A stretch of 24,507 nucleotides of DNA from JAZKAD01 sp040389305 (GTDB taxonomy: Bacteria; Pseudomonadota; Alphaproteobacteria; Rickettsiales; Rickettsiaceae). The translations under genes were made by a program, and so were the position numbers. The notes beneath the pieces are model-generated. The model was given only the letters and a program-made list of their open reading frames with translations. It was not told where the DNA came from and did no database searches. The stretch covers positions 1 to 24,507 of the forward strand of contig JAZKAD010000055.1 of the NCBI GenBank assembly GCA_040389305.1, written 5' to 3'. Position 1 is the first letter of the stretch. Each line of letters starts with the position of its first letter. Of this stretch, positions 1 to 8,500 are shown in pieces.

Positions 1-15
1 TGCTGGAATATATAA

Positions 16-441
16 TTGGGAGTTGAAAGCCTGAGGTTATGCAAGAAGTCTATTACTGATTTGAAGACAGTATATCAAGCAGAGTCTAAGGATTTGGCTG
101 AACACAACCTACTCATGCTAGATGACAAGTGGGGCAAGAAATATCCCATGGTCATTAAATCCCGGAACCAGAACTGGGAGAATTTATCAACCTATTTCAA
201 GTATTCCGGGGAAGTGAGAAAGTTAATTTATACTACCAACCCTATTGAAGGCTTTCATAGGCAGGTGCGAAAATATACAAAAACCAAAGGATCATTCACT
301 AGTGAAAACGCTTTGTTTAAATTGGTATTTTGTGCTATAAAACAGATAACGGCTAAGTGGAACATGCCAATCCAAAATTGGGCACTGACCATTTCACAGC
401 TGGATATTTTCTTCCCCGAGAGGCTAAATTTGAGGGGGTGA
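16..441 (+). pseudogene. IS256-family transposase, C-terminal remnant
   Basis: This frame encodes only the last ~141 residues of a mutator-type (IS256-family) transposase. The stretch WGKKYPMVIKSRNQNW, the block LIYTTNPIEGFHRQVRK with the conserved glutamate expected to complete the DDE triad, and the ending KWNMPIQNWALTISQL are typical of that family's C-terminus. Full-length members are ~400 residues and carry the two aspartates further upstream. Here an in-frame TAA lies at 13-15 and the upstream part is outside the window, so the first residues may be frameshifted. The fragment cannot be active alone. If the copy continues to the left of the window it could be a complete element with one frameshift. 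Family assignment is firm; degeneracy is inferred. Confidence 0.85.
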
Positions 442-445
442 AAAT

Positions 446-477
446 GCAAGTGACACACTTTAATGAACGCTCTCCCA
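446..477. repeat. possible right end of the IS256-type element
   Basis: Just after the transposase stop codon, a segment containing GTGACACACTTTAATGAACG has the look and position of an IS256-family terminal repeat. The matching left end is outside the window, so the inverted repeat and the target duplication cannot be checked. Between this point and 604 I see no gene I can support. Confidence 0.3.
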
Positions 478-604
478 CATCGAAATGCGGTTGCGGAAAT
501 TCCTTCTGAATGTAAACGCTCTACATTTGGTATCAAGGCCATAAGGCGCTATCATTTTGTTGTCTAGATTATTTGATACTCAAAAGTTGAAGGCTTCCAA
601 AAAA

Positions 605-2135
605 TTACCTTGTATTTTGGTGGGTTTTTGATTCTTGGACTAGTGGTAGTTCTGATAATACGCGAGATTGCGAATGTTGTATTAATGCATGTTGTATATC
701 TTCACCTTTCTCTTGAGCGGTCTCTTTAGTAGTCGCTTGAACAGTGACCTCTGTAGTAGTCGTTTTAGCCTCTGCATTAGTCACTTGAGCAACTTCTTGA
801 GCTTTGTCTTGAGCTACCGCTTGAGTAGGCGCTGGAGTATTCTCTATAGTTTGAAGTTTATATTCTTCATGCACCCTCTTAAAATACGATGATGGAGCTA
901 TGGGTGCGGAGCGTAAGCCCTCTAAGTTTGCGGTGGGCATATTGATATTGTCTTTAAGACCTTTCACAATCTCATTACCATTTATAGCTTCANNNNNNNN
1001 NNTAACCAGTCAGCCAGCAAATGATGGTATCAACTTCTTCTTTGGTGCGTCCTTTTTTCTCTACTTCGACCTTAAGAGTTTGTAATTTACCCAAAGTCTC
1101 TTTATGCTTTGCACTGAGATCCTCAATTTTTTTCGAAAAATCTTTTATCTCTTTCGAAGGCGCTTGAGTTTTTTGACTTAACTCCTTAAACTCTTTACTA
1201 CGATCCTTAGTAAATAGAGCAAATCTGATGGATTTTATAAAACCTAATGGCTTCTGAGTTTTCTCAAGAGCTTGACTTAATGTCTCTTTCTGTTTCTTTG
1301 ATATCAGTTCTTCAGGTGCATCCATTATACTCAGTATACTCTGCACGCATTCAGGATTTTTACGAATTGCTTTTTCAAGTTGGTTCGGGTTGTTTAGCAT
1401 GTCTTTCAGCGCGACTGAATTTTCTAGATTAAAGCTACCTTTGATTGATTGATTATTACCTGCGATTATTCTCTCACCACCTGCGATTGATATTATATTA
1501 TCTTCGATTTCTTTCTTGGATTTTTCATGCTCTTGTTGCACAGAAGTTATAATTGCGTCTAAGCCTTTTGATATTTTCTCCTTTACGCCATTAGCACTAC
1601 GCAGAAAATCCTCTCTGTCTTTAACAGCTTTTTCTTTGGCAGATTTTGCTAGAGCGGCTTCTGCTTGAGCGACTTTTTCTTGATCGACTCTTTCTTGAGC
1701 GGCTTTTGCTTTAGCGGCTTCTGCTTGATCGACTGCCCTCTGTTGTTTGGCTTTTTCATCCACAATCTTTTGTGACCGCTCAGCATCCGACAGCTGACCT
1801 TCTTCCAATGTATTAAAATCATCTACAGCTGAATTTCCAAAGGAGTCCTCCGCCTTAATATCACACCCCTTCTTTATAAGGTGGTCAGATAGTTTTAAAA
1901 GATTAGCGTCATACTTCGCGTCAAACTTCTTATCCATATCCCGCAAAGCATAATGGAGCAATGTCCCAGTAGTGTCTTCGTCGATTACGTATTGATTACT
2001 CTTTACATCTCCACCTTTATCGATGACATCATCAATCCTTTTTAAATTTGCGTCAGAAGGATCTTTTATCGCTTCATCAACCGCTTCAAGCATTGCGTTT
2101 TTCAGTGCATCAACTTCTTCTTTGCTTTTAGACAT
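605..2135 (-). CDS. ankyrin-like / coiled-coil protein, candidate secreted effector (split by assembly gap)
   Basis: The gene starts at ATG 2135 and reads to the 10-N gap at 993-1002. A second open frame beyond the gap runs without a stop from the gap edge (EAINGNEIVKGLKDN) to the TAA at 605-607. The two parts are offset by one base if the gap is taken as exactly 10, so I infer one gene of at least ~500 residues with a gap of unknown length. Residues ~28-105 resemble two degenerate ankyrin repeats (TGTLLHYALRD, LIKKGCDIKAEDSFGNSAVD). Residues ~110-175 are a charged Ala/Lys/Glu/Gln coiled coil with repeated QAEAAKAK-like heptads. The C-terminal part is Thr/Gln/Ala/Glu-rich low complexity. There is no signal peptide or membrane helix. 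Such architecture is common among host-directed effectors of intracellular alphaproteobacteria, but the function is unknown. Alternatively, these are two adjacent genes. Confidence 0.65.
993..1002. other. assembly gap (10 N) inside the ankyrin/coiled-coil gene
   Basis: Ten N bases interrupt two open frames on the minus strand. The frames on each side disagree by one base if the gap is really 10 nt, so the number is probably a placeholder. Confidence 0.95.
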
Positions 2136-2283
2136 ACAAAATCACCAAAATTTATACTAAAATAGATTATTACAAAATAAATACCAAGAGTCAAATAGTC
2201 GTAGACGCAAAAATAATTGTTAGCAGGGCTAATTTATAGGAATTAATCTTTACCCTTGGAGGTATTTCTTCAATAAATAATAT

Positions 2284-2318
2284 TACTTACAGTTATTTAA
2301 AAAAAATAAGTGTAAGTA
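2284..2318 (-). terminator. hairpin downstream of queC
   Basis: Arms 2284-2298 and 2304-2318 pair over 15 positions with a single G.G mismatch and a 5-nt loop. It sits 35 nt past the queC stop codon in the minus direction and is followed by an A/T-rich tract (TATTATTTATTG on the minus strand) rather than a clean U-run. It is a plausible terminator for the glyS-to-queC block. A second small inverted repeat (TTACTAT 2324-2330 / ATAGTAA 2340-2346) lies between it and queC. Confidence 0.5.
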
Positions 2319-2352
2319 TAAAATTACTATCTCAGATATATAGTAACTATAT

Positions 2353-3045
2353 TTAATTACTTTTATATAAAGCGGGGTCTTTTGTATCATTCATTTCAAA
2401 GGCTCTGAGTCTTAGTAAGCATGGATGACAGGTTCCGCATGAAAGGCCTTCTGGGGTAGGGTCATAGCAAGAGATTGTTTTTGAATAATCAACATTTCTT
2501 TTAAGACCTTCCGCTACAATCTGGGTTTTGGTAAAGCCTATAAGGGGGGCGTGTATTTTTAGTCTATTGCCCCTAGTAGCGGCAGAGGTAGCAAGATTGG
2601 CCATAGCCTCGAATGCTTCGATGTATTCCGGCCTACAGTCTGGATAATTGGAGTAATCATCAACATGCACGCCAATAAAAATATTATTACTCTCAGTGAC
2701 TTCTGCATATGCTAAGGCGTAGCTTAAAAATATAGTATTCCGCGCTGGAACGTAAGTGACGGGAATATCGTCGCCTAAATCATCTGCATCGCCGTATTTA
2801 GGTACGTCAATGGCGTCATCAGTCAAAGCTGACCCACCAAAGCTACGAAGATCGAGTTTCATAATTTTATGAGACGCTACAGGAAAGCCTTTGATGAGTT
2901 CTTTGACTTTCATAAGTTCAACAGAATGACGTTGTTGATAGTCAAAAGATAGAGCGTGGATTTCATAACCCTGTTCTAGCGCGATAGCAAGAACAGTAGA
3001 TGAGTCAATGCCACCACTTACAAGTATTATGGCCCTTTCTTTCAT
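2353..3045 (-). CDS. queC: 7-cyano-7-deazaguanine (preQ0) synthase QueC
   Basis: QueC converts 7-carboxy-7-deazaguanine to preQ0 using ammonia and ATP, a step in making the queuosine tRNA modification. The 230-residue protein has the family length. It begins with the PP-loop ATP-binding motif SGGIDSS (residues ~10-16) and ends with the zinc-binding cluster of four cysteines in SCYDPTPEGLSCGTCHPC. VTYVPARNTIFLSYALAYAE is the typical central block. Its ATG overlaps the queE stop by 4 nt, so translation is probably coupled to queE, which makes its substrate. It is the last gene of the block that starts at glyS. No anomalies were seen. Confidence 0.95.
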   Translation of the reverse strand: MKERAIILVSGGIDSSTVLAIALEQGYEIHALSFDYQQRHSVELMKVKELIKGFPVASHKIMKLDLRSFGGSALTDDAIDVPKYGDADDLGDDIPVTYVPARNTIFLSYALAYAEVTESNNIFIGVHVDDYSNYPDCRPEYIEAFEAMANLATSAATRGNRLKIHAPLIGFTKTQIVAEGLKRNVDYSKTISCYDPTPEGLSCGTCHPCLLRLRAFEMNDTKDPALYKSN

Positions 3046-3701
3046 GGTATATCCAATATTTTATGTATTTGAAGGGATAATCTATAGCCCATTTTTATGG
3101 CAAGCTCAACGGCATAATCTGAGTTGGCTTTATTCGGCCCTGCGTCCTGTTCGTCCATGGGCTGCACAAAAACAGGAATATTATGCATAGTTTGCCCAAG
3201 TTCTGGGATGATACTATATTCTGGTATATGTTTAGAGACTAAAAACTTTAATGCAGAGATGCGTAGAAGTAAATCCTCTCTGATTTTCCCATATCCGCTC
3301 TTGCTAGACTTCGGAGAGCATACAATTTCTACAGCCTCAGGAAGGTCTCTGTAGAGTGTACCATTTGTTTCAATTTGCACTTTGTATTTTGCTTCTATCA
3401 ATAGATTGCATAGGAGTCCGATAGGTTGACGGAATGGTTCACCTCCTGTAATTACAACATAGCGGGAAGGGGAGGTGCATCCATTAACTGCGTTTATCAC
3501 ATCGTCAACGCCCATTTCCTCGAAGCTTTCGAACTCTGTATCACAAAAAGAGCAGGCAAGGTTACAGCCACCAAGCCTGATGAACACTGATGGCAACCCC
3601 GCTGCTGGACCTTCGCCTTGAATAGTTGGAAATATACTTTGTACAAAAAGCTTTGTACCGTCTCCAGTAATGGGAGGGCGTATGGGGTTACTGCCGTACA
3701 T
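3042..3701 (-). CDS. queE: 7-carboxy-7-deazaguanine synthase QueE (radical SAM)
   Basis: QueE is a radical SAM enzyme that contracts 6-carboxytetrahydropterin to 7-carboxy-7-deazaguanine, the QueC substrate. The 219-residue protein shows the substrate-binding start SIFPTIQGEGP, the cluster motif CNLACSFC (CX3CX2C, ligands of the 4Fe-4S cluster) and the SAM-binding TGGEP motif. The start at 3701 is preceded by AAGGTAG, a good Shine-Dalgarno site lying in the last codons of mraY; only one base separates the mraY stop from this ATG. With queC it forms the central queuosine-precursor pair. queD and queF are not in the window. Confidence 0.94.
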   Translation of the reverse strand: MYGSNPIRPPITGDGTKLFVQSIFPTIQGEGPAAGLPSVFIRLGGCNLACSFCDTEFESFEEMGVDDVINAVNGCTSPSRYVVITGGEPFRQPIGLLCNLLIEAKYKVQIETNGTLYRDLPEAVEIVCSPKSSKSGYGKIREDLLLRISALKFLVSKHIPEYSIIPELGQTMHNIPVFVQPMDEQDAGPNKANSDYAVELAIKMGYRLSLQIHKILDIP

Positions 3702-3702
3702 A

Positions 3703-4791
3703 CTACCTTACTTTTAGCGAAGAAAGGCCGATAAGAGCAAAGATTACTGCTATAATCCAGAAGCGCGCCACTACTTTGGATTCGCTCCATCCGCTTTTTT
3801 CGAAATGGTGATGTATTGGAGCCATTTTGAAGAAACGCTTGCCCCCAGAAAACTTAAAATAATATACTTGTATGATGACGGAAAGAGTTTCAATTACGAA
3901 TAATCCTCCAATGATAGCTAGGACTAATTCATGTTTTGTAATTACGCTAATAACACCAATCGCTCCGCCGAGTGATAAGCTACCTGTGTCTCCCATAAAC
4001 ACCTCAGCTGGTTGTGCGTTGTACCATAGAAAACCTAGGCTCCCGCCAATTATAGCGGCGCAAAAAACGCTGAGTTCAGCGGCGCCTTGTACGTGAATAA
4101 CTTGCAGATAATTGGAGTAAACAGAGCTGCCCACAAGATAACTAATAATACAAAAGCAACCAGCTGCAATGGCGATAGGCACAGTTGCAAGTCCGTCTAG
4201 ACCATCTGTAAGGTTTACGGCGTTAGATGATCCTATTATAACGATAGCTACGAAAGGCAAGTAAAAATACCCGAGGTCTAGAAGTAAGTGCTTAAAAAAT
4301 GGAAAAACTAATATAGTGGAATTAAGCGGATTTGCGAAGTATTGAATTACTATGCAAGAGATAAAGGCTATAATAAATTGTACAAGCAACTTCATTTTAC
4401 CCGATACGCCTTTGGTATTTTTTTTGGTGACTTTAAAATAATCATCCATAAAACCAAGACTTCCGTAGCCTATTAAAACAAATAACACAGTCCATATATA
4501 AGGATTTGTAAGATCTGAGAAGAGTAGAGTAGAGATCGTAACGGATCCTATAATCAGGAGGCCCCCCATAGTCGGCGTGCCTGATTTTAGCAAGTGACTT
4601 TCCGGACCATCGCTTCTGATTGGCTGCCCAAATTTTTGTTTTTTATGTAAATATCTAATGAGGCAGGGGCCGAATACAAAGCATAGTATCAAAGACAGCG
4701 CTACGGCGCATCCGCTCCGAAAGGTAATATAATGAAACAAATTCGCGATATGCGATTGATTTACGTATGGTAGGAAAAGATGATATAACAT
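3703..4791 (-). CDS. mraY: phospho-N-acetylmuramoyl-pentapeptide transferase MraY
   Basis: MraY is the integral inner-membrane enzyme that transfers phospho-MurNAc-pentapeptide from UDP to undecaprenyl phosphate, giving lipid I. The 362-residue length and multiple hydrophobic helices fit the family. Diagnostic motifs are GTPTMGG, the catalytic-site aspartates in GFMDDYFK, NAVNLTDGLDGLAT, FMGDTGSLSLGG, and the histidine-rich cytoplasmic loop MAPIHHHFEKSGW. It follows murF, which makes its nucleotide substrate, with ~120 nt between them holding no obvious gene or hairpin. The order murF-mraY is the usual one in the division and cell-wall cluster, but murE, murD and ftsW are not in this block. 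Confidence 0.97.
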   Translation of the reverse strand: MLYHLFLPYVNQSHIANLFHYITFRSGCAVALSLILCFVFGPCLIRYLHKKQKFGQPIRSDGPESHLLKSGTPTMGGLLIIGSVTISTLLFSDLTNPYIWTVLFVLIGYGSLGFMDDYFKVTKKNTKGVSGKMKLLVQFIIAFISCIVIQYFANPLNSTILVFPFFKHLLLDLGYFYLPFVAIVIIGSSNAVNLTDGLDGLATVPIAIAAGCFCIISYLVGSSVYSNYLQVIHVQGAAELSVFCAAIIGGSLGFLWYNAQPAEVFMGDTGSLSLGGAIGVISVITKHELVLAIIGGLFVIETLSVIIQVYYFKFSGGKRFFKMAPIHHHFEKSGWSESKVVARFWIIAVIFALIGLSSLKVR

Positions 4792-4913
4792 TTATTATTA
4801 ACGATGTTGGATATTATGTAAAGTTTATACCTTTTGGAGGCGTAAAAAGCAAGTTATCCCTCTGTAGTTTACAAAAAACCTAAAATCTCGGCTTTAAATG
4901 CATCACCGGATTC

Positions 4914-6296
4914 TCAATCTTTTAAAGATAAATCTTCTACCACATTACTTAGCTTCATGCTCTTTGAGGCTTTAAATAAAATCAAAGAGTCTTGATTTAC
5001 TAATTCAGGAAAGCTTTGCTGAAGATCTTCGCTATTTGTAAAATGCTTGCATTTGATTGTGTTTTTCAAGTCTCTATGTAAATTGTGCATTAAATCCCCT
5101 ACCGTATAGAGGGTTCTTGCTCCAGAAGCTATAACAAATGGCGCTAATGCTTTGTGATACTCTGCGGCATCTGTCCCAAGTTCTAGCATATCCCCCAAGA
5201 TCACAATTTTATTTTCATGATTCACGTCTTTCATATGCATAAGAGCGCTTTGGACGGAAGAGGGATTGGCATTGTAGCAGTCGTATATAATATCGCAGTT
5301 ATGGCCAGAAATTTTAATATGTAATATTTCGCCTCTCCCCTTCAGAGGAGAGAGCTCAGAAATAGCTATAGCTGCCTTGTCTAGATCAAGCTTCCAAATC
5401 TCTGCAACCATCAAGCCAGCAGCGAGATTCTCTGCCATGTGTTTGCCAGCGAGTTTTGTAGAGGCTTCAACTTTTTTACCCAAGACCAAAAATTCTAGAT
5501 GAGATTCAGTGCCGTCAAAAGAGTATGAAGCTAGACGGGCATCCGCTCCTTCTGCAGCTCCGAAGCTATAGATATTGTGGCTACCCGCCTCCGAGGCGCA
5601 GTATTCATAAAACTCATTGCCCTTGTTAAGCAAAACTATACCGCCTTGCTCCACCCCGCCTTGCTCCATTCCGGCAAAAATCTCGCATTTAGCATCAGCG
5701 ATATCACGCAGGCTTGAAAATTGACCAAGATGCACGGGCAAAACGTTTGTAATGATCGCGATATCTGGCTTTGTAAGTATCGACAGAGGAGTTATTTCTC
5801 CGGGATTGTTCATTCCAATTTCTAAGATTGCATACTCGGTATCATCTGGGATAGAAGCGAGATTTAAAGGTACTCCTAGATGATTGTTGAATGTACCACG
5901 GGAGGCAAAGCTCTGCCCAAATTTTTGCAATATTTTGTATATCGCATCCTTAGTGGAGGTCTTCCCCGCGCTTCCTGTGACCGCTATAAATTTTGCTTTT
6001 GAATGGTTCCTTTTATACTTAGCGAGATCTAGTAATGCCGCCTCCGTATCCTTTACCATAATTACTTTAGACTTATCAATATCATCCACTTCATGGTCAA
6101 TGATTATGGCAGCAGCGCCACGCAATAGAGCATCTTTTGCGTAAAGGTGACCATCAGATTGACCCATAAGCGCTATGAATAAATCTCCTTCATTTACATC
6201 TTTAGAATTGAACTGAAGAATGGATGTCTGAATATCATGAGGAACCTCTACTTGAAGGGCTTCGGACAAAGATCTAGAAGTCCAAATTATTTTCAT
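4914..6296 (-). CDS. murF: UDP-MurNAc-tripeptide--D-alanyl-D-alanine ligase MurF
   Basis: MurF adds D-Ala-D-Ala to UDP-MurNAc-tripeptide in the cytoplasm, using ATP. The 460-residue protein carries the Mur-ligase P-loop TGSAGKTS (residues ~107-114), the following TFNNHLGVPLNL, and the central EIGMNNPGEI block; DCYNANPSS and the C-terminal domain follow. The ATG overlaps the glyS stop by 4 nt (ATGA), so it is very likely translationally coupled to glyS. A small in-frame tandem duplication (two 15-nt units at 5641-5670) gives EQGGVEQGG in the middle domain, probably in a surface loop. All key motifs are intact. Confidence 0.95.
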   Translation of the reverse strand: MKIIWTSRSLSEALQVEVPHDIQTSILQFNSKDVNEGDLFIALMGQSDGHLYAKDALLRGAAAIIIDHEVDDIDKSKVIMVKDTEAALLDLAKYKRNHSKAKFIAVTGSAGKTSTKDAIYKILQKFGQSFASRGTFNNHLGVPLNLASIPDDTEYAILEIGMNNPGEITPLSILTKPDIAIITNVLPVHLGQFSSLRDIADAKCEIFAGMEQGGVEQGGIVLLNKGNEFYEYCASEAGSHNIYSFGAAEGADARLASYSFDGTESHLEFLVLGKKVEASTKLAGKHMAENLAAGLMVAEIWKLDLDKAAIAISELSPLKGRGEILHIKISGHNCDIIYDCYNANPSSVQSALMHMKDVNHENKIVILGDMLELGTDAAEYHKALAPFVIASGARTLYTVGDLMHNLHRDLKNTIKCKHFTNSEDLQQSFPELVNQDSLILFKASKSMKLSNVVEDLSLKD

Positions 6297-8302
6297 ATTC
6301 CTCCGAATTTTGCGAGCTTATGAAACTCTGCTGTAACGGTACTAAGTAATGCTAGTCTATTGCTAGCTAGGTCTTTGTTATCATCCATTACAGTTACGTT
6401 ATCGAAAAACTTATTTATAGGCTCCAGAAGTGCCGCGAGGAGTTCTAACGCTCCTACAAAATTCTTTTGAAGTAGCATGGCATCAATTTTTGGGGACATA
6501 GAATGTAGATGATCAAACAAAACCCCTTCCTCTGGCGTAGAGAATAAATTCTGCTTAATTTCATATTCACTGAAAGTGGCAGTATTTAATATACTACTAG
6601 CCCGCGTATAACATATAAGCAAATCTACGCCTTCTTTCGTCTCTAGGAATGAGTTAATTGCACTAAGTTTGCTTGTAGCTATTACGATGTCACCCTCTTC
6701 TGCAAGGTTTATCGTAGCTTGCACCATGCCATGGCTATAGCTTTTCAGCATATAGTGTTTTAAGCGATCTTCAATGAAGGCTAGTATCTCTTCGGTGGGG
6801 CATAATGCGCCTTTATCGTGCAAAGATGCAGCTTTTTCTATAAGGGCTTTAATATTTATATTGAGATTCGTGCTTAGAATAATTCTAATTATACTAAGAG
6901 CATATCGCCTTAAGGCGTAAGGATCTTTAGAGCCACTGCTTCTCTCACCCGCAATATATAATGAAACGAGGCTATCTATCTTGTCTGCAAGCGCCAGTAA
7001 TGCTGCATTTCCAGTAGGGGTATCGTCATCCATCCCCTCGGGCTTGTAATGATTTTTAATAGCATCCGAGGCGATGTTAGATAATCCATCGAGTTTCGCA
7101 TAATACCCACCCATAATGCCTTGTAATTCTGGGAATTCTCCGACGACTTCCGTAACTAAATCTGATTTACATAGGCGGGCGGCTAAATGCAATTCTTTAT
7201 CATCCGGAGCAAGCCACTGCGCGATTTTTTCTATGCGCTCTACTTTGTCCCTCATACTACCAAGCTTTGCATGGAATATAATGCGCTCAAGTCTTGGAAG
7301 GCGTTCTTCCAATGTGATTTTTTGATCTTGTTTATAAAAATATTCTGCATCGGAAAGCCTCGCAGACAATACTTTTTCATTTCCACTTATGATCTCACTA
7401 GAGTCATCTGTTTTTATATTGGCTGCAAATAAAAAATATGGCGCAAAACTCCCATCTGAGTTTTGCAGGGTAAAATATCGTTGATGCTGACGCATTGCAG
7501 TGATCAAAATTTCACTAGGTACATGCATGAATTTTGGAGGTATCTTACCCATCAAAACGTTGGGATATTCTACGAGTCCTACGACCTCTTCAAGAAGTTT
7601 TGAATCTTCGCTGAGCGTCAAACCTTCCGTGATCAATGTTTGAAGTGTTTTTTGGATAATTTCTGATCTATCATCTCTGGATAGAATCACCATATGCTTA
7701 ACTAAAGCTTCCCTGTAGTCTTCAAAGCTACTGACCTCTATTTCTTTATAGTGCATAAATCTATGGCCAAATGTTTTGTTATTGGCTGTAAGATGTGCGT
7801 AAGTAAAGGGCAGTACATTTCCACCAAAGATGCATAAGATATTTTTAATAGGCCTTACAAACTTGATGTCATAAGCACCCCAAGCCATAGATTTTGGCCA
7901 AGTATAAGAAAAGATAGCAGAAGCCAAGAGAGGCGGCAGAATTTCTATAACATTTTGCTCTGGTATATGCTTCTCGTATGCGTAGCATTCCTGATCTTTT
8001 ATGACCTTAACTATCAAGTCGTCTTTTGAAATATTATTGGATTGACAAAATCCATTTATTGCAGCTTCCGGAGCGTTAGTTTTAGGGCCTTTGAGCTCTA
8101 GAATTTTTGAAGGGATACTAGGGGCCATATCAGGCACATGCAAGGTAATACGTCTAGGCCCAATAAAGACCTCAAGTCCTGAATATGTAATATTGGCAGC
8201 ATCAAAAGCACTACAAAAAGCTGTATAAAATCCTTTTTCAGCATTTTTTTGCATCATTGCTGGAATTTCTTCGACGTAGAGTTCTAAAAGGAGCGAAGTC
8301 AT
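6293..8302 (-). CDS. glyS: glycine--tRNA ligase beta subunit
   Basis: This is the beta subunit of the bacterial alpha2-beta2 glycyl-tRNA synthetase, which supplies tRNA recognition while the alpha subunit (GlyQ) carries the catalytic core. The start SLLLELYVEEIPAMMQ, the blocks FVRPIKNILCIFGG, MRQHQRYF, and GERSSGSKDPYALRR are characteristic. I place the start at ATG 8302 (669 residues): the family begins at that MTSLLLELYVEEIP, and the in-frame TTG three codons upstream adds nothing conserved. glyQ normally lies immediately upstream, but here the next genes are a toxin-antitoxin pair and hemF. The stop overlaps the murF start by 4 nt. A promoter candidate lies at 8330-8358. Confidence 0.95.
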   Translation of the reverse strand: MTSLLLELYVEEIPAMMQKNAEKGFYTAFCSAFDAANITYSGLEVFIGPRRITLHVPDMAPSIPSKILELKGPKTNAPEAAINGFCQSNNISKDDLIVKVIKDQECYAYEKHIPEQNVIEILPPLLASAIFSYTWPKSMAWGAYDIKFVRPIKNILCIFGGNVLPFTYAHLTANNKTFGHRFMHYKEIEVSSFEDYREALVKHMVILSRDDRSEIIQKTLQTLITEGLTLSEDSKLLEEVVGLVEYPNVLMGKIPPKFMHVPSEILITAMRQHQRYFTLQNSDGSFAPYFLFAANIKTDDSSEIISGNEKVLSARLSDAEYFYKQDQKITLEERLPRLERIIFHAKLGSMRDKVERIEKIAQWLAPDDKELHLAARLCKSDLVTEVVGEFPELQGIMGGYYAKLDGLSNIASDAIKNHYKPEGMDDDTPTGNAALLALADKIDSLVSLYIAGERSSGSKDPYALRRYALSIIRIILSTNLNINIKALIEKAASLHDKGALCPTEEILAFIEDRLKHYMLKSYSHGMVQATINLAEEGDIVIATSKLSAINSFLETKEGVDLLICYTRASSILNTATFSEYEIKQNLFSTPEEGVLFDHLHSMSPKIDAMLLQKNFVGALELLAALLEPINKFFDNVTVMDDNKDLASNRLALLSTVTAEFHKLAKFGGI

Positions 8303-8329
8303 ATAATACAAGATATTTTAAATAGATGA

Positions 8330-8358
8330 GATATAACGGTTTTTCCGCGTATTTACAA
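8330..8358 (-). promoter_or_regulatory. putative promoter of the glyS block
   Basis: On the minus strand a -35 element TTGTAA (8358-8353) and a -10 element TATATC (8335-8330) are separated by exactly 17 nt. This would put the transcript start about 20 nt ahead of the glyS ATG. The same two hexamers with the same spacing occur upstream of dnaK. Each hexamer matches the sigma70 consensus at 4 of 6 positions, so this is a prediction only. Confidence 0.45.
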
Positions 8359-8418
8359 GAAATCTTGTGGTATAACGTTTATTCTCCAAATTTGTGTCAG
8401 CGTCATTATCTACTCCAA

Positions 8419-8438
8419 CGAGATCTTTCGAGATCTTT
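8419..8438. repeat. tandem 10-bp repeat upstream of glyS
   Basis: CGAGATCTTT occurs twice head to tail with no spacer, so the copies are one helical turn apart. It lies ~60-80 bp upstream of the proposed glyS -35 element and downstream of the RelE stop. Each unit contains the palindrome AGATCT. Confidence 0.6.
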
Positions 8439-8500
8439 GCCCCTTGGTTTGTTATATGATAAATTTTTCCAGTAGTAGTGAGGTTAGAAAGAGTGGGGAT

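Noticed and set aside
255..542. 95-residue open frame on the minus strand across the transposase remnant
   Set aside because: It is antisense to the clear IS256 transposase frame and has no recognisable family.
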